Shown here piece after piece: positions 8,475 to 17,818 of a DNA stretch of 64,000 nt. Under the pieces are notes generated by a model that saw only the letters and a program-made list of their open reading frames with translations, was not told the origin of the DNA and made no database searches. The position numbers and the translations under genes are program-made. Every line of letters starts with the position of its first letter. Positions within the stretch are counted from its first letter, which is position 1. The DNA is from Rhodobacter flavimaris (GTDB lineage: Bacteria > Pseudomonadota > Alphaproteobacteria > Rhodobacterales > Rhodobacteraceae), in NCBI RefSeq assembly GCF_021378075.1, contig NZ_JAJUOS010000012.1, forward strand, positions 38,414 through 102,413, given 5' to 3'.

Positions 8475-9854
8475 TCAGACCGTGTGCAGGTAAAGCTCGT
8501 AATCCACGTCCGAAATCCAGCGGGCAACCCGCGCATATTCGGCCGCTTTGATCGCGGTGAAGGTGCGGTGCATGTCCTCGCCGAGCGCATCCTTCAGGAA
8601 GGCCGAGTTCTGGGCCGCGCGGATCGCCTCGCGCCAGTCGCCGGGGATTGGCAGGTCGTCCGATCCCTCATAGCCGTTACCCGTCGTCTCGGGACCCGGG
8701 TCGATGCGGTGTTTCAGCCCGTGCCGGATACCGGCCAAGACGGTCGCCGCGACGAGGTAGGGGTTCGCATCGACGCCCGAGGGGCGATGCTCGACCCGGC
8801 GCGCGGCCACGGCGCCCGCCGGGATACGCAGCGCGACCGAGCGGTTGTTCACCCCCCAACTCGGAGAGACCGGCGCGTAGGACTGGTTGGCAAACCGCCG
8901 CCAGCTATTGCCATGCGGGGCGAAGACCAGCATCGACTCGCCCATAGTCTGGCGCAGGCCGCCGATCGCGTGGCGGATCGTGTCGGTCCATTCGCCCTCG
9001 ACCGCCTCGGCAAAGACATTGCGGCCCTGATCGTCTTGCAGCGAGACGTGGAAATGCATCCCAGAGCCCGCGTATTTCTCGATCGGCTTGGCCATGAAAC
9101 AGGCCACCACGCCACGGCGGCGCGCCTGCATTCGCACGATCCGCTTGAGGCGCACCAGATCGTCGGCGGCCTCCATCACATCGGTGCGGTAATGCAGCGT
9201 CAGCTCATACTGCCCCGGCGCATATTCCGAGATCACCGTCTCGGCCTTGATCCCCATGGCCTCGGCGGCGCGGTAGATGTCGGAGAAGAGCGGCTCCATC
9301 CCGTGCAGGTGATCGACCGAATAGACCTCGGTCCATTCGGAACGGCGGCCATCGAGCACCGCCGCCGCCGGACGCACGCCCTGCGAGCGGTCGGGGTCGA
9401 GCAGAAAGAACTCCAGCTCGAACGCACCCGCTGGCTTCAGCCCCTCGGCCGCCATCGCGTCGATCTGGCGTTTGAGGGCGTGGCGCGGGTCCGAGGTCAT
9501 CTCGGCGCCGTCGAGGTGATACATGCTCATCAGCACCTCACCGCGCGCGGGGTTCGTGCCGTAGAGCGGCTTCAGCGTCCCCGGGATCGGCCAGGCGCGC
9601 AGGTCGCCATCGCCTTGGTCCCAGATCAGGCCGGTCTCGTGCACGTCCTCGCCCACGATATCGAGACCGAGGATCGAGATCGGCAGGTGGCGACCCGATT
9701 TGTAGAGGCCCAGGAGTTCATGGCGGCGGATGATTTTACCGCGCCCGATGCCATTGGCATCGTGCAGCACGATGTCGAAGGCCTCGATCTCGGGGTGGAG
9801 GGCAAGAAAGTCTTCGGCTTCCTGAACGGTGGAGCCGGTCGGAGAGTTGGTCAT
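8475..9854 (-). CDS. Glutamine-synthetase-family amide ligase (gamma-glutamyl-amine synthetase type)
   Basis: This 459-residue protein has the GS fold used to join glutamate to ammonia or an amine with ATP. Visible catalytic-domain motifs are ELEFFLLD (metal/glutamate site), SGMHFHVSLQDDQG (ATP site) and NNRSVALRIP (glutamate site). The pattern resembles PuuA and other gamma-glutamylpolyamine synthetases more than housekeeping GlnA, with no adenylylation-type C-terminus evident. ATG 9854 follows the upstream aminotransferase stop by two bases, so the pair is one transcript. The amine substrate is unknown. Confidence 0.82.
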   Translation of the reverse strand: MTNSPTGSTVQEAEDFLALHPEIEAFDIVLHDANGIGRGKIIRRHELLGLYKSGRHLPISILGLDIVGEDVHETGLIWDQGDGDLRAWPIPGTLKPLYGTNPARGEVLMSMYHLDGAEMTSDPRHALKRQIDAMAAEGLKPAGAFELEFFLLDPDRSQGVRPAAAVLDGRRSEWTEVYSVDHLHGMEPLFSDIYRAAEAMGIKAETVISEYAPGQYELTLHYRTDVMEAADDLVRLKRIVRMQARRRGVVACFMAKPIEKYAGSGMHFHVSLQDDQGRNVFAEAVEGEWTDTIRHAIGGLRQTMGESMLVFAPHGNSWRRFANQSYAPVSPSWGVNNRSVALRIPAGAVAARRVEHRPSGVDANPYLVAATVLAGIRHGLKHRIDPGPETTGNGYEGSDDLPIPGDWREAIRAAQNSAFLKDALGEDMHRTFTAIKAAEYARVARWISDVDYELYLHTV

Positions 9855-9856
9855 TT

Positions 9857-11227
9857 TCAGGTCTCGAACAAATGGCCCAGAACATCGGCGAAGGCGGCGA
9901 CCAGGCGGTCGATCTGCGCTTTCGTGGTGACGGGGCTGATCAGCATCATGTTGTGGAAAGGCGCGATCAGGCAACCGCGGTTCAGAAGCCCGCGGTGGAT
10001 CGCAGCCTCAAGCGCGGGTTGATGCGCGCCCTCGGCCTCGGCGCCGTTTTGCAGCGGGCCGGGCGCGCAGATGAACTCTACCCGCGCGCCGACGCGCACC
10101 ACATGCCAAGGAGCGCCGAAGCGTTCGACCTGCTTTGTGAGCCCCGCGCAAAGTCGCGCGGCGCCCGCCTCCATTCGGGCGTAATTCTCGGGCGTCATCA
10201 CCTCGGAAAGGTTCGCCACGAGGCAGGCAAACTGCATCGGGTTGGCCGACAGCGTCGTGCCCATGCCGGAATGGCCCGATGGGCGGCTCGTATCATACTC
10301 GGCAAAACGCGCGGCGACGGTATCGCTGACGCCCCAGACCGCAGTGGGCATCCCGCCCGCCACGCATTTGCCGACGACGAAGATGTCGGGGTTCAGCCCA
10401 TGCACGCGGGTGTAACCGCCAAGGCCTGAGCTGATCGTATGCGTCTCGTCGATGATCAGGAGCGCGTCGTAGCGGTTGGCCAGCTCGCGCAGCCCGGCGT
10501 GGAAGCCCGGCGCGGGCAGCACCATGCAGGAGTTGGTCATCACCGGCTCGGTCAGGATCGCGGCGACGTCGCCCTTAGCCAGCTCCGCCTCGACCGAGGC
10601 GAGATCGTTGAACTCTGCCGCGACGGCGAGCTGCGTCAGATCGGCGACCTGGCCGACAAGGCCCGGACGGGCCTCGGTCACGCCATCATGCAGGCGCACC
10701 ATCGCATCGTCCACGGTGCCGTGATAGCAGCCGTTGAACACCAGAACCTTGGTCTTTCCCGTCACCGCACGCGCCACGCGCAGCGCGAAGCGGTTTGCGT
10801 CGGTGGCGGTGGTGGCGATCTGCCAGCGCATCGGGCCGAAACGATCCGAGAGCAGTTGCCCGGCGGCCAGCGCAGCCTCGGTCGGCAGCATATAGGTCAG
10901 ACCCTGCCCTGATTGCGCACGGATCGCGCGGGCGACGGGCGGCGGCGAATGGCCGAACATCGAGCCGGTGTCGCCCAAGCAGAAATCGTCGATGCGGTGG
11001 CCGTCGATATCCTCGATCACCGAGCCCTTGGCCCGCGCCACCAGCATCGGAAAGGGTTGCGGCCAGTCTCGCATCCAGTGCATCGGCACGCCGCCCAGAT
11101 AGCCCTTGGCGCCCGCATCCAGTGCCGCGCGGGTGCGCGGACGGGCCGCGCGATACCGCTCGCCCTCGAATGCCGCAAACTCCGCGATCCGCGCCGCGGA
11201 AACGCCGCCGATCATATCCTGTCCCAT
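9857..11227 (-). CDS. Class III PLP-dependent aminotransferase (glutamate-1-semialdehyde aminotransferase-like)
   Basis: This 456-residue fold-type I PLP enzyme has GCYHGTVDD (phosphate/cofactor region), LLIIDETHT (Asp contacting the pyridine nitrogen) and VVGKCVAGGMP, whose Lys should form the Schiff base. These resemble GSA aminotransferases, but the partner is a GS-like ligase and no haem gene is near. I infer catabolism of an amine or amino alcohol. ATG 11227 has GGGAGG four bases upstream. It is the first gene of a two-gene operon with the GS-like ligase. Confidence 0.82.
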   Translation of the reverse strand: MGQDMIGGVSAARIAEFAAFEGERYRAARPRTRAALDAGAKGYLGGVPMHWMRDWPQPFPMLVARAKGSVIEDIDGHRIDDFCLGDTGSMFGHSPPPVARAIRAQSGQGLTYMLPTEAALAAGQLLSDRFGPMRWQIATTATDANRFALRVARAVTGKTKVLVFNGCYHGTVDDAMVRLHDGVTEARPGLVGQVADLTQLAVAAEFNDLASVEAELAKGDVAAILTEPVMTNSCMVLPAPGFHAGLRELANRYDALLIIDETHTISSGLGGYTRVHGLNPDIFVVGKCVAGGMPTAVWGVSDTVAARFAEYDTSRPSGHSGMGTTLSANPMQFACLVANLSEVMTPENYARMEAGAARLCAGLTKQVERFGAPWHVVRVGARVEFICAPGPLQNGAEAEGAHQPALEAAIHRGLLNRGCLIAPFHNMMLISPVTTKAQIDRLVAAFADVLGHLFET

Positions 11228-11279
11228 GATACCTCCCCCGGGATTATCCGGCAGAGCCAATCATGCGGCAAATGCGCCG

Positions 11280-11693
11280 TCAACGGGCCTCGTCATCTTC
11301 CGCTTCGGCAACCTCGTCCAGCTCTTCGGCCGAGGTGTCCGACAGCGGCGTGAACACCGCCCAGTCGCCGTCACCCTCGGGTTTGGTCAGGGTCGAGCGA
11401 TCGACATTGCGCAGCATGTTCGCCTTGGCGAGGAAATGCGCGCTGATCGGGGCGGTCAGGAAGATGAACAGCGTGATCATCAGCTCGTGCAGCGTCAGAT
11501 CATCATGGAAAGCCGCGAAATAGATCATCGAGGCGATCAGCACGGCGCCCACGCCAAGAGTCGCGGCCTTGGTGGGGGCGTGCAGCCGCGTCATTGGATC
11601 GGGCAGCTTGACCAACCCGAAACTTCCGACAAGGCCGAAGAATCCGCCGATCACCAGCAGCGCCGAAATCAGGATTTCCCAGAACAGATCCAT
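11280..11693 (-). CDS. mnhG: Mrp/Pha antiporter subunit G
   Basis: This 137-residue subunit of the multisubunit cation/proton antiporter has three hydrophobic segments (residues about 4-28, 39-60 and 66-88) and the family motif LVGSFGLVKLPDPMTRLHAPTKA. The C-terminal tail is acidic (EELDEVAEAEDDEAR), which I take to be cytoplasmic. ATG 11693 is preferred over an upstream in-frame start that would lie inside mnhF. It is the last gene of the mnhAB-C-D-E-F-G operon. Confidence 0.92.
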   Translation of the reverse strand: MDLFWEILISALLVIGGFFGLVGSFGLVKLPDPMTRLHAPTKAATLGVGAVLIASMIYFAAFHDDLTLHELMITLFIFLTAPISAHFLAKANMLRNVDRSTLTKPEGDGDWAVFTPLSDTSAEELDEVAEAEDDEAR

Positions 11694-11700
11694 AGCGCCC

Positions 11701-11970
11701 TCACTCGATGATATCGCCGCGCAGCAGGAACTTGCCATATGCCACGGTCGCCACGAACCCGGTCATCGCGTACAGGATCGATGCCTCGAAAAAGATCGCC
11801 GTCCCCTCCCAGATGCCGAACAGCACCAGAAGCGCGATCGCATCTACCGCCATCGTGTCGAGCGCCAGCACCCGGTCGGTCACGCCGGGCGCGCGCACCA
11901 CGCGATAGAGGTTGAACAGAAGCGCCAACGCGAAGCAGCCAATGGCGAAATAGAGCGCGTAGGTGATCAT
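11701..11970 (-). CDS. mnhF: Mrp/Pha antiporter subunit F
   Basis: This 89-residue membrane subunit has three hydrophobic segments and the typical VTDRVLALDTMAVDAIALLVL core of MnhF/PhaF. Its start overlaps the mnhE stop by four bases and mnhG begins seven bases after its stop. Subunit F is needed for assembly of the antiporter; it is not the proton-translocating part itself. Confidence 0.92.
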   Translation of the reverse strand: MITYALYFAIGCFALALLFNLYRVVRAPGVTDRVLALDTMAVDAIALLVLFGIWEGTAIFFEASILYAMTGFVATVAYGKFLLRGDIIE

Positions 11971-12458
11971 TCGAAAATCTCCTTCAGCCGGCGCTCGTAG
12001 CGCTCCTTGATCTCGTCGCGCACGCCGTCGGGGTCGGGGGCGTGCAGGCAGTGCACCAGCAGGCTGTGGCCGTCGGCAGCCAGCTCAGCCGTCAGCGTGC
12101 CCGGCGTCATGGTGATGGTGCCCGCCAGAACCGTGATCGCCTCGGGTTCATGCAAATCGAGCGGCACGGTCACCCAGGCCGGTCGTAGCTTGTCGTTGGG
12201 CACGAAAAGCACGATCTTCGCCACAGCGATATTCGACTTGATGATGTCCCAGATGACGATGGCGATGTATTCGATGATGCCCGGTACGTTGCGGATCACC
12301 GGGCGGTCGGGCCAGTAGGGCGCGGTGATCCAGGGGATCACAAGACCCATCAGCAAGCCGAAGACCAGCGAGTTGATCGTGTAGGCATTGGCCAGCAGCA
12401 GCCAGACCACGGTCAGGAGCAGTGTCAGATGCGGGTGCGGCAGGAATCTCTTCAGCAT
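11967..12458 (-). CDS. mnhE: Mrp/Pha antiporter subunit E
   Basis: This 163-residue subunit has a hydrophobic N-terminal half (about residues 8-50) and a soluble C-terminal half containing the family motif TMTPGTLTAEL. ATG 12458 has GGGAGG six bases upstream; an in-frame TTG five codons earlier overlaps that site and is rejected. It is translationally coupled to mnhF through a 4-base overlap. Confidence 0.92.
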   Translation of the reverse strand: MLKRFLPHPHLTLLLTVVWLLLANAYTINSLVFGLLMGLVIPWITAPYWPDRPVIRNVPGIIEYIAIVIWDIIKSNIAVAKIVLFVPNDKLRPAWVTVPLDLHEPEAITVLAGTITMTPGTLTAELAADGHSLLVHCLHAPDPDGVRDEIKERYERRLKEIFE

Positions 12459-12469
12459 CGCGTCCTCCC

Positions 12470-14083
12470 TCAATGTCCGCTGACCGGCTCAGCCGGTGCG
12501 TCGGCGCCGTGACCCTCGGCAGGTACTTCGGCGTGGCTGTCCCCATGCCCCGAGGTCGCGGCCCAGGCCCGCTCATAGGCGCCCGCCATCACCGCGTCGA
12601 TATAGGCCGAGGGCGTGTAAAGCTGCTGCGCCGTGGTGCGCAGCCAGGCACTTGCAGGCCCGGCGAAAACCGTCAGTGCGACAAGCCCGGCAATCAGCCC
12701 GCCAGCGGCGGTAAAGGCCAAACCGGGCGCGGTGGCGTCCCTGGTCGGTTCGGGCTGGTCGCCCTCGGCCGCATGGGCCTTCCAGAACACGGTCGAGCCC
12801 GCGCGGCCAAAGCCCAGGATCGCGATCAGCGACGTCACCAGCACCACGCCCCAGAGCCACCACTGCCCGCGCGTCGCATCCAGGATCATCAGCTTGCCGA
12901 TGAAGCCCGAGAGCGGCGGCATCCCGGCCATGGCGATGGCGCCCGCAAAGAACATCCCCGCGATCAGCCCGGCATTCCGAATGGGCGGCACCGGCGTGAT
13001 CGCTAGACCCGCCGCGCCGCGCCGCTCGCGCACCAGATCGACGATCAGGAACAGCGCGGCCGCGGCCAGCGTCGAATGCACCATGTAGTAAAGACCCGCG
13101 CCGGTCGCAGCCTCGGTAAACTGCGCGAAGGCCAGCATCATCGTGCCGACCGAGCCGATCACCGAATAGGCCACTGTCCGCCCCATGTCGCGCGCGCCAA
13201 GAACGCCGATCATGCCGATGATCAGGCTGATCGCGGCGGCGGGCAGCAGCACCTCTTGCGCGAGCCAGCCGATGGTGCCGCCCGCCGGGAAGACCAGCGT
13301 ATAGATCCGCACGATGGCATAGACGCCAACCTTGGTCATGATCGCAAACAGCGCCGCCACGGGGCCGGGTGCGTTGGTATAGGTCGCGGGCAGCCAGAAT
13401 TGGAACGGCACCAGCGCCGCCTTGACCGCGAAGACCAGCATCAAAAGCCCCGCGCCGACGCGCAGAAGGCCTGTCTCGCTTGCTGGCATCACCGCCACCT
13501 TCTGCGCCAGATCGGCCATGCTGAGCGTGCCGGTCACCGAATAGATCGTGCCAAGCGCGAACAGGAACAGCGTCGAGCCCGCGAGGTTATAGACCACGTA
13601 TTGCACGCCCGCCTTCAGTCGCGCCTCGCCGCCCGCATGGATCATCAGGCCGTAGGAGGCAATCAGCAGCACCTCGAAGAACACGAACAGGTTGAACGCG
13701 TCCCCCGTCAGGAAGGCGCCGTTGATCCCCATCATCTGGAACTGCATGAGCGAGTGGAAATGCCAGCCCCGCTTGTCCCAGCCAGAGCCGATCGCATAAA
13801 GCACGACCGCAAGCCCCAGAACGGATGTCAGCAGCAGCATCAGCGCCGAGAGGCGATCAAGCACCAGAACGATACCGAAGGGCGCCTCCCAGTTGCCAAG
13901 GCGGTAAACCTCGGGGGCGTTGGTGCTGGCCGAGACCGCCAGCGTGATCGCCAGCGCGACCAGCGCGGTCATCCCCGCGACAGAAAACACCCGCTGCGAG
14001 CGCAAATCGAAGCGCATCCACAGCACGATAAGCGGTGCCAGAAAAGCCGGCAGAACGACCGGCGCGACGATCCAGTGACCCAT
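12470..14083 (-). CDS. mnhD: Mrp/Pha antiporter subunit D (proton-translocating, NuoM/N-like)
   Basis: This polytopic protein of 537 residues is related to complex I subunits NuoL/M/N, with about 14 hydrophobic segments. Key motifs include FFEVLLIASYGLM (conserved Glu in TM5) and the lysine-bearing segments LLMLVFAVKAALVPFQFWLP and FAIMTKVGVYAIVR. Its C-terminus is hydrophilic with several His and acidic residues (SGHGDSHAEVPAEGHG). ATG 14083 overlaps the mnhC stop as TGATG; a GTG three bases earlier with GAGGAG eight bases upstream is an equally possible start. Confidence 0.93.
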   Translation of the reverse strand: MGHWIVAPVVLPAFLAPLIVLWMRFDLRSQRVFSVAGMTALVALAITLAVSASTNAPEVYRLGNWEAPFGIVLVLDRLSALMLLLTSVLGLAVVLYAIGSGWDKRGWHFHSLMQFQMMGINGAFLTGDAFNLFVFFEVLLIASYGLMIHAGGEARLKAGVQYVVYNLAGSTLFLFALGTIYSVTGTLSMADLAQKVAVMPASETGLLRVGAGLLMLVFAVKAALVPFQFWLPATYTNAPGPVAALFAIMTKVGVYAIVRIYTLVFPAGGTIGWLAQEVLLPAAAISLIIGMIGVLGARDMGRTVAYSVIGSVGTMMLAFAQFTEAATGAGLYYMVHSTLAAAALFLIVDLVRERRGAAGLAITPVPPIRNAGLIAGMFFAGAIAMAGMPPLSGFIGKLMILDATRGQWWLWGVVLVTSLIAILGFGRAGSTVFWKAHAAEGDQPEPTRDATAPGLAFTAAGGLIAGLVALTVFAGPASAWLRTTAQQLYTPSAYIDAVMAGAYERAWAATSGHGDSHAEVPAEGHGADAPAEPVSGH

Positions 14084-14430
14084 CACTTCTTGTTCTCCTC
14101 TGGTCCCAGATCGATCCGGTCATTGCCCGCCTCGATGAAGGCGCCCAGCGACAGCATCACCACCACCGCCGTCATCCCGAACGAGATCACGATCGCCGTC
14201 AGCACCAGCGCCTGCGGGATCGGGTCGGTGTAGCCGGCGGTTTCGGCGCCCGCATGGCCCAGGATCGGCGGCAGGTTGACCGCAAGCCGCCCGGTGGCGA
14301 ACAGGAATATGTTCACCGCGTAGGACAGCATCGCCATGCCCAGCACGACCGGGAAGGTGCGCAGCCGCAGGATCAGGTAGATACCGGCGGCGGTCATGAT
14401 GCCGACGGCGCTTGCAACCAGAGCTTCCAT
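14083..14430 (-). CDS. mnhC: Mrp/Pha antiporter subunit C (NuoK-like)
   Basis: This 115-residue protein has three membrane segments, homologous to complex I NuoK. The motif TDPIPQALVLTAIVISFGMTA is diagnostic. It starts with a 1-base overlap of the mnhAB stop (TAATG) and overlaps the mnhD start, so the operon is translationally coupled throughout this part. Confidence 0.94.
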   Translation of the reverse strand: MEALVASAVGIMTAAGIYLILRLRTFPVVLGMAMLSYAVNIFLFATGRLAVNLPPILGHAGAETAGYTDPIPQALVLTAIVISFGMTAVVVMLSLGAFIEAGNDRIDLGPEENKK

Positions 14431-17357
14431 TATTGTCCCTCCCCACGCGCTTTCAGCCAGCGGCGCGGCAGCGGTGTGCCCTCCGGATAGGCCACCGAGG
14501 AAACCGCCGCGACCTCGCGCGCCTCGGGTTTCTCGGCCACGATATGGGCGCCCTTTTCCTCATCCAGCACAGCCGCGCGCCGTGCCAGGCGGCTCAGCCC
14601 GCCCAGTGCCAGCAGAACCGAGCCGACAACGCCCAGGAACACGCCCAGATCGAAGCCTGCCGCCGTGGCCAGCTCGAACTTCTCAAGCCCGGGCAGTTTG
14701 AAATAACCAAAGTCCGAGGTCAGGAACGGCATCCCGTTGAACCATGCCCCGGCGCCGGTGATTCCGGCGGCCAGCACGCCGCAGGCGATCAGCACGTGGT
14801 AGTAAACCTTCTGCCGCGCCTGGGTCCAGGCAAAGCCCGAGGCCATGTATTGCATCACCAGCGCGATCGCGACCACAAGACCGGCGATGAAGCCCCCGCC
14901 CGGCAGGTTGTGCCCGCGCAGGAAGATGAACACGCCGACCAGCAGCGCGATGGGCAACAGCACGCGCGTTGCCACCAGCAGCATCAGCGGGTGCTTGTCA
15001 CCGCCGCGCTCCATATCCGGGCGCCAGGCGATCAGCTTCTTCGAGGCGGTGCCGTTGAGCAGCGCCTCGGTCAGCGCAAAGATCACGAGCGCGGCAATAC
15101 CGAGCACCGTGACCTCGCCGTAGGTATCGTAGCCACGGAAATCCACGAGGATCACGTTCACCACGTTGTCGCCGCCGCCAAGATTGTAGGAATTGGCGAG
15201 GTGGTAGACGGACATCGTCTCAAAGGCGAAATCACGCAGCATCAGCGCATAGATCAGCGCGCCGATCCCCAGACCGCCCGCAATCGCCAGCACCGCATCG
15301 AAGCTCAGCTTGAGGCGGCTCGACTCGATCTTGGTCGTCTTGGGCAGGAAATTCAGCGCCAACAACATCAGCACCGCCGTCACGATCTCGACCGAGATCT
15401 GCGTCAGCGCAAGGTCCGGGGCCGAGAGGTAGATGAAGCAGATCGACACGATCAGGCCGACAATCGAGATCAGCACCAGCGCGAGGAAGCGGTTGTGGTG
15501 AAAGGCCACGACGCAGCCCGTGGCGGTGACCAGCATCACCCAGCCCACCAGCGCAACCGGGGTGATCGGCAGCATCTCACGCGTGGCGGGGCCCTGCGTG
15601 CCGCCGCTCCAGGCCCAGACGCCCACTGCGATCGAGGCCAGCGTGAACATCATCAGGTAGCGCGCCATCGAGCCGTTATGCAGCCCCGAGGTGATCCAGG
15701 TGGCAACACAGGCGCAGCGCGCCACGATCCAGTCGAAGATCGCCTTGGCCTCGGGGCGCGGGGCGGCCTCCCACATGCGCTTGAGGGGGGCAAAGCCCAG
15801 AAGCAGCACGATACCGCCCGCCACCGCGATACCCGACATGATCAGCGCCGGGGTCACCCCGTGCCAATGCTTGATCGGATGCATATGCAACCCGCCGCCG
15901 ACAACGGCATCGGCCGCCATCTGCACGACCGGCCCGGCGAAGGTCATCGGCATCAGGCCGATCAGCACCACCAGAACGACAAGGAAGGCCGGGCTCAGCC
16001 ACATGCCGAAATTCGGATCATGCGGCTTGTGCGGATAGTCGTCGCGCACCGGGCCAAAGAAGCCATGCACGATGAAGCGGAACGAATAGGCCGCCGAGAA
16101 CAGCGCCGCGATCACCGCGATGAGCGGCACGAACCACGCCGCGCCCGCCCAGACGGTATGCGCGGCCTCCTCGAGCATCAGTTCCTTGGACAGGAACCCG
16201 TTGAAGAGCGGAATCCCCGCCATCGACAGCGCGGCGATGGTGGCAATGGTCGCCGTCACCGGCATCAGATGGCGCAACCCGCCGAGGCGCTTGAGATCGC
16301 GCGTATGGGTCTCGTGATCGACGATCCCGGCGCTCATGAACAGCGCGGCCTTGAAGGTCGCGTGGTTGATGATGTGGAACACCGCCGCGACCGCCGCCGT
16401 CTTGGTCCCAAGGCCGAGAAGGAAGGTAATCAGACCCAGATGTGAGACGGTCGAGAACGCGAGAAGCGCCTTCAGGTCATCCTTGAAAATCGCGATCTTG
16501 GCGCCGATCAGCATGGTAATGAGGCCGGTCGTCGCCACGATGTAGAACCACTCGGGCGTGCCCGACAGCACCGGCCAGAGCCGCGCCAGCAGGAACAGAC
16601 CCGCCTTCACCATGGTGGCCGAGTGCAGATAGGCCGAGACCGGCGTGGGCGCCGCCATCGCATGTGGCAGCCAGAAGTGGAACGGGAACTGGGCGGACTT
16701 GGTGAAAGCCCCGCCCAGGATCAGGATCAGCGCCGGCAGATAAAGCGGGCTGGCCTGGATCGCGGCCTTCTGCGTCAGGATGACCGAGATGTCATAGCTG
16801 CCCGCGATATGGCCTAGGATCAGCATCCCCGCGATCATCGACAGCCCGCCAAGGCCGGTCACCGTGAGCGCCATCCGCGCGCCCTGGCGCCCCTCGGGCA
16901 AGTGCTTCCAGAAGCCGATGAGCAGGAAGGACGACAGCGAGGTCAGCTCCCAGAATACCAGCAAAAGCAGGATGTTATCTGAAAGGACGATGCCCACCAT
17001 CGCGCCCTGGAACAAGAGCAGATAGGTGTAGAACTGCCCCGCCGGATCGGCCTTGGTCAGGTAGTAACGCGCATAGATGATGATCAGGATACCGATGCCG
17101 AGGATCAGCGTCGCAAACAGCATCCCCAGCCCGTCGATCATGAAATTGGCGTTCAGGCCCAGCGTGGGCATCCACTCAAACTGCGCCTGCACGACCTCGC
17201 CGCGCATCACTTCGGGCAGGTGCACCAGCAGCCCAAGCAACGCCAGCCCCGAGGTCAGCCCGGCCGCGAAAGCGGTATTCGAGCGACCCGTTCGGATCAG
17301 GATACCGGGCAGCAGGGCTCCGAGGAAGGGAAGGGCGGCGATAAGGGCAGGCGACAT
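14430..17357 (-). CDS. mnhA: Mrp/Pha antiporter subunit A fused to subunit B
   Basis: This 975-residue fusion is the largest subunit of the cation/proton antiporter. Residues 1 to about 480 are NuoL-like (LLVFWELTSLSSFLLIGFW; GGAFTKSAQFPFHFWLP with the conserved Lys). The next part is the MnhA-specific C-terminal domain (SAPDLALTQISVEIVTAVLMLLAL). The last 150 or so residues form an MnhB domain (ATRVLLPIALLVGVFIFLRGHNLPGGGF). PhaA of rhizobia has the same A-B fusion. ATG 17357 is the start consistent with the family; longer in-frame versions add unrelated sequence. The exported ion (Na+ or K+) cannot be told from sequence. Confidence 0.93.
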   Translation of the reverse strand: MSPALIAALPFLGALLPGILIRTGRSNTAFAAGLTSGLALLGLLVHLPEVMRGEVVQAQFEWMPTLGLNANFMIDGLGMLFATLILGIGILIIIYARYYLTKADPAGQFYTYLLLFQGAMVGIVLSDNILLLLVFWELTSLSSFLLIGFWKHLPEGRQGARMALTVTGLGGLSMIAGMLILGHIAGSYDISVILTQKAAIQASPLYLPALILILGGAFTKSAQFPFHFWLPHAMAAPTPVSAYLHSATMVKAGLFLLARLWPVLSGTPEWFYIVATTGLITMLIGAKIAIFKDDLKALLAFSTVSHLGLITFLLGLGTKTAAVAAVFHIINHATFKAALFMSAGIVDHETHTRDLKRLGGLRHLMPVTATIATIAALSMAGIPLFNGFLSKELMLEEAAHTVWAGAAWFVPLIAVIAALFSAAYSFRFIVHGFFGPVRDDYPHKPHDPNFGMWLSPAFLVVLVVLIGLMPMTFAGPVVQMAADAVVGGGLHMHPIKHWHGVTPALIMSGIAVAGGIVLLLGFAPLKRMWEAAPRPEAKAIFDWIVARCACVATWITSGLHNGSMARYLMMFTLASIAVGVWAWSGGTQGPATREMLPITPVALVGWVMLVTATGCVVAFHHNRFLALVLISIVGLIVSICFIYLSAPDLALTQISVEIVTAVLMLLALNFLPKTTKIESSRLKLSFDAVLAIAGGLGIGALIYALMLRDFAFETMSVYHLANSYNLGGGDNVVNVILVDFRGYDTYGEVTVLGIAALVIFALTEALLNGTASKKLIAWRPDMERGGDKHPLMLLVATRVLLPIALLVGVFIFLRGHNLPGGGFIAGLVVAIALVMQYMASGFAWTQARQKVYYHVLIACGVLAAGITGAGAWFNGMPFLTSDFGYFKLPGLEKFELATAAGFDLGVFLGVVGSVLLALGGLSRLARRAAVLDEEKGAHIVAEKPEAREVAAVSSVAYPEGTPLPRRWLKARGEGQ

Positions 17358-17818
17358 CTTTCTGGTCCGTTCTCCGGCGGGCCTTTGGAGGCGCACACTC
17401 CTGTCCGGATCGACAGGCCGCGCGCGCCAAGCCTGTGGCGCTATTGTTATCCCTAAGTGCGAAAGCCACCCCCCGCTGTCAAGCATAACCGCCATGAAAT
17501 CGGCGCATGACATCCGCTAACATGGATCGCCCCCGGCGCGACTCAGTGCCCTGACGCGCCTGAACGCGCCGCGCGCACCCAATGAGGGCTGCCCCAAGTG
17601 GCGACAGAAAATGCCCGGAAAACGATCCGCCAAGCAATAAATCGCCGAGCTTTCGCTGCAGAGCGGCAACAACCCGCGAAAACCTGCAAGTCACATGCAG
17701 TTGACCCTTCTGTAACGCAATGCTCTCTTGCAAGTTTTTCAGCACTATGCGTAAGAAATTGGCGACAAGGCTGCCCATGGGTGGCCTTTAGAACTATCTG
17801 AGATACCTTGGAAAATAA
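17358..17818. promoter_or_regulatory. 461-base divergent intergenic region between the antiporter and glucan operons
   Basis: This is the longest gene-free stretch in the window. It must hold the promoters for both mnhA (leftward) and opgG (rightward). A TTGACA hexamer lies on the minus strand at 17477-17482 but its -10 is poor. On the plus strand TTGACC at about 17701 is a candidate for opgG. Both flanking operons are plausibly osmotically or ionically controlled, so shared regulation is possible. I see no clear palindrome, RNA gene or credible ORF. Confidence 0.4.

Noticed and set aside
9857..11227. hemL (glutamate-1-semialdehyde aminotransferase) assignment
   Set aside because: Similarity is only at class III level; operon partner is a GS-like ligase, and no haem gene is near.
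14412..16445. 677-codon open frame opposite mnhA
   Set aside because: Gln/His/Arg-rich shadow of a membrane protein gene; mnhA motifs are intact on the minus strand.
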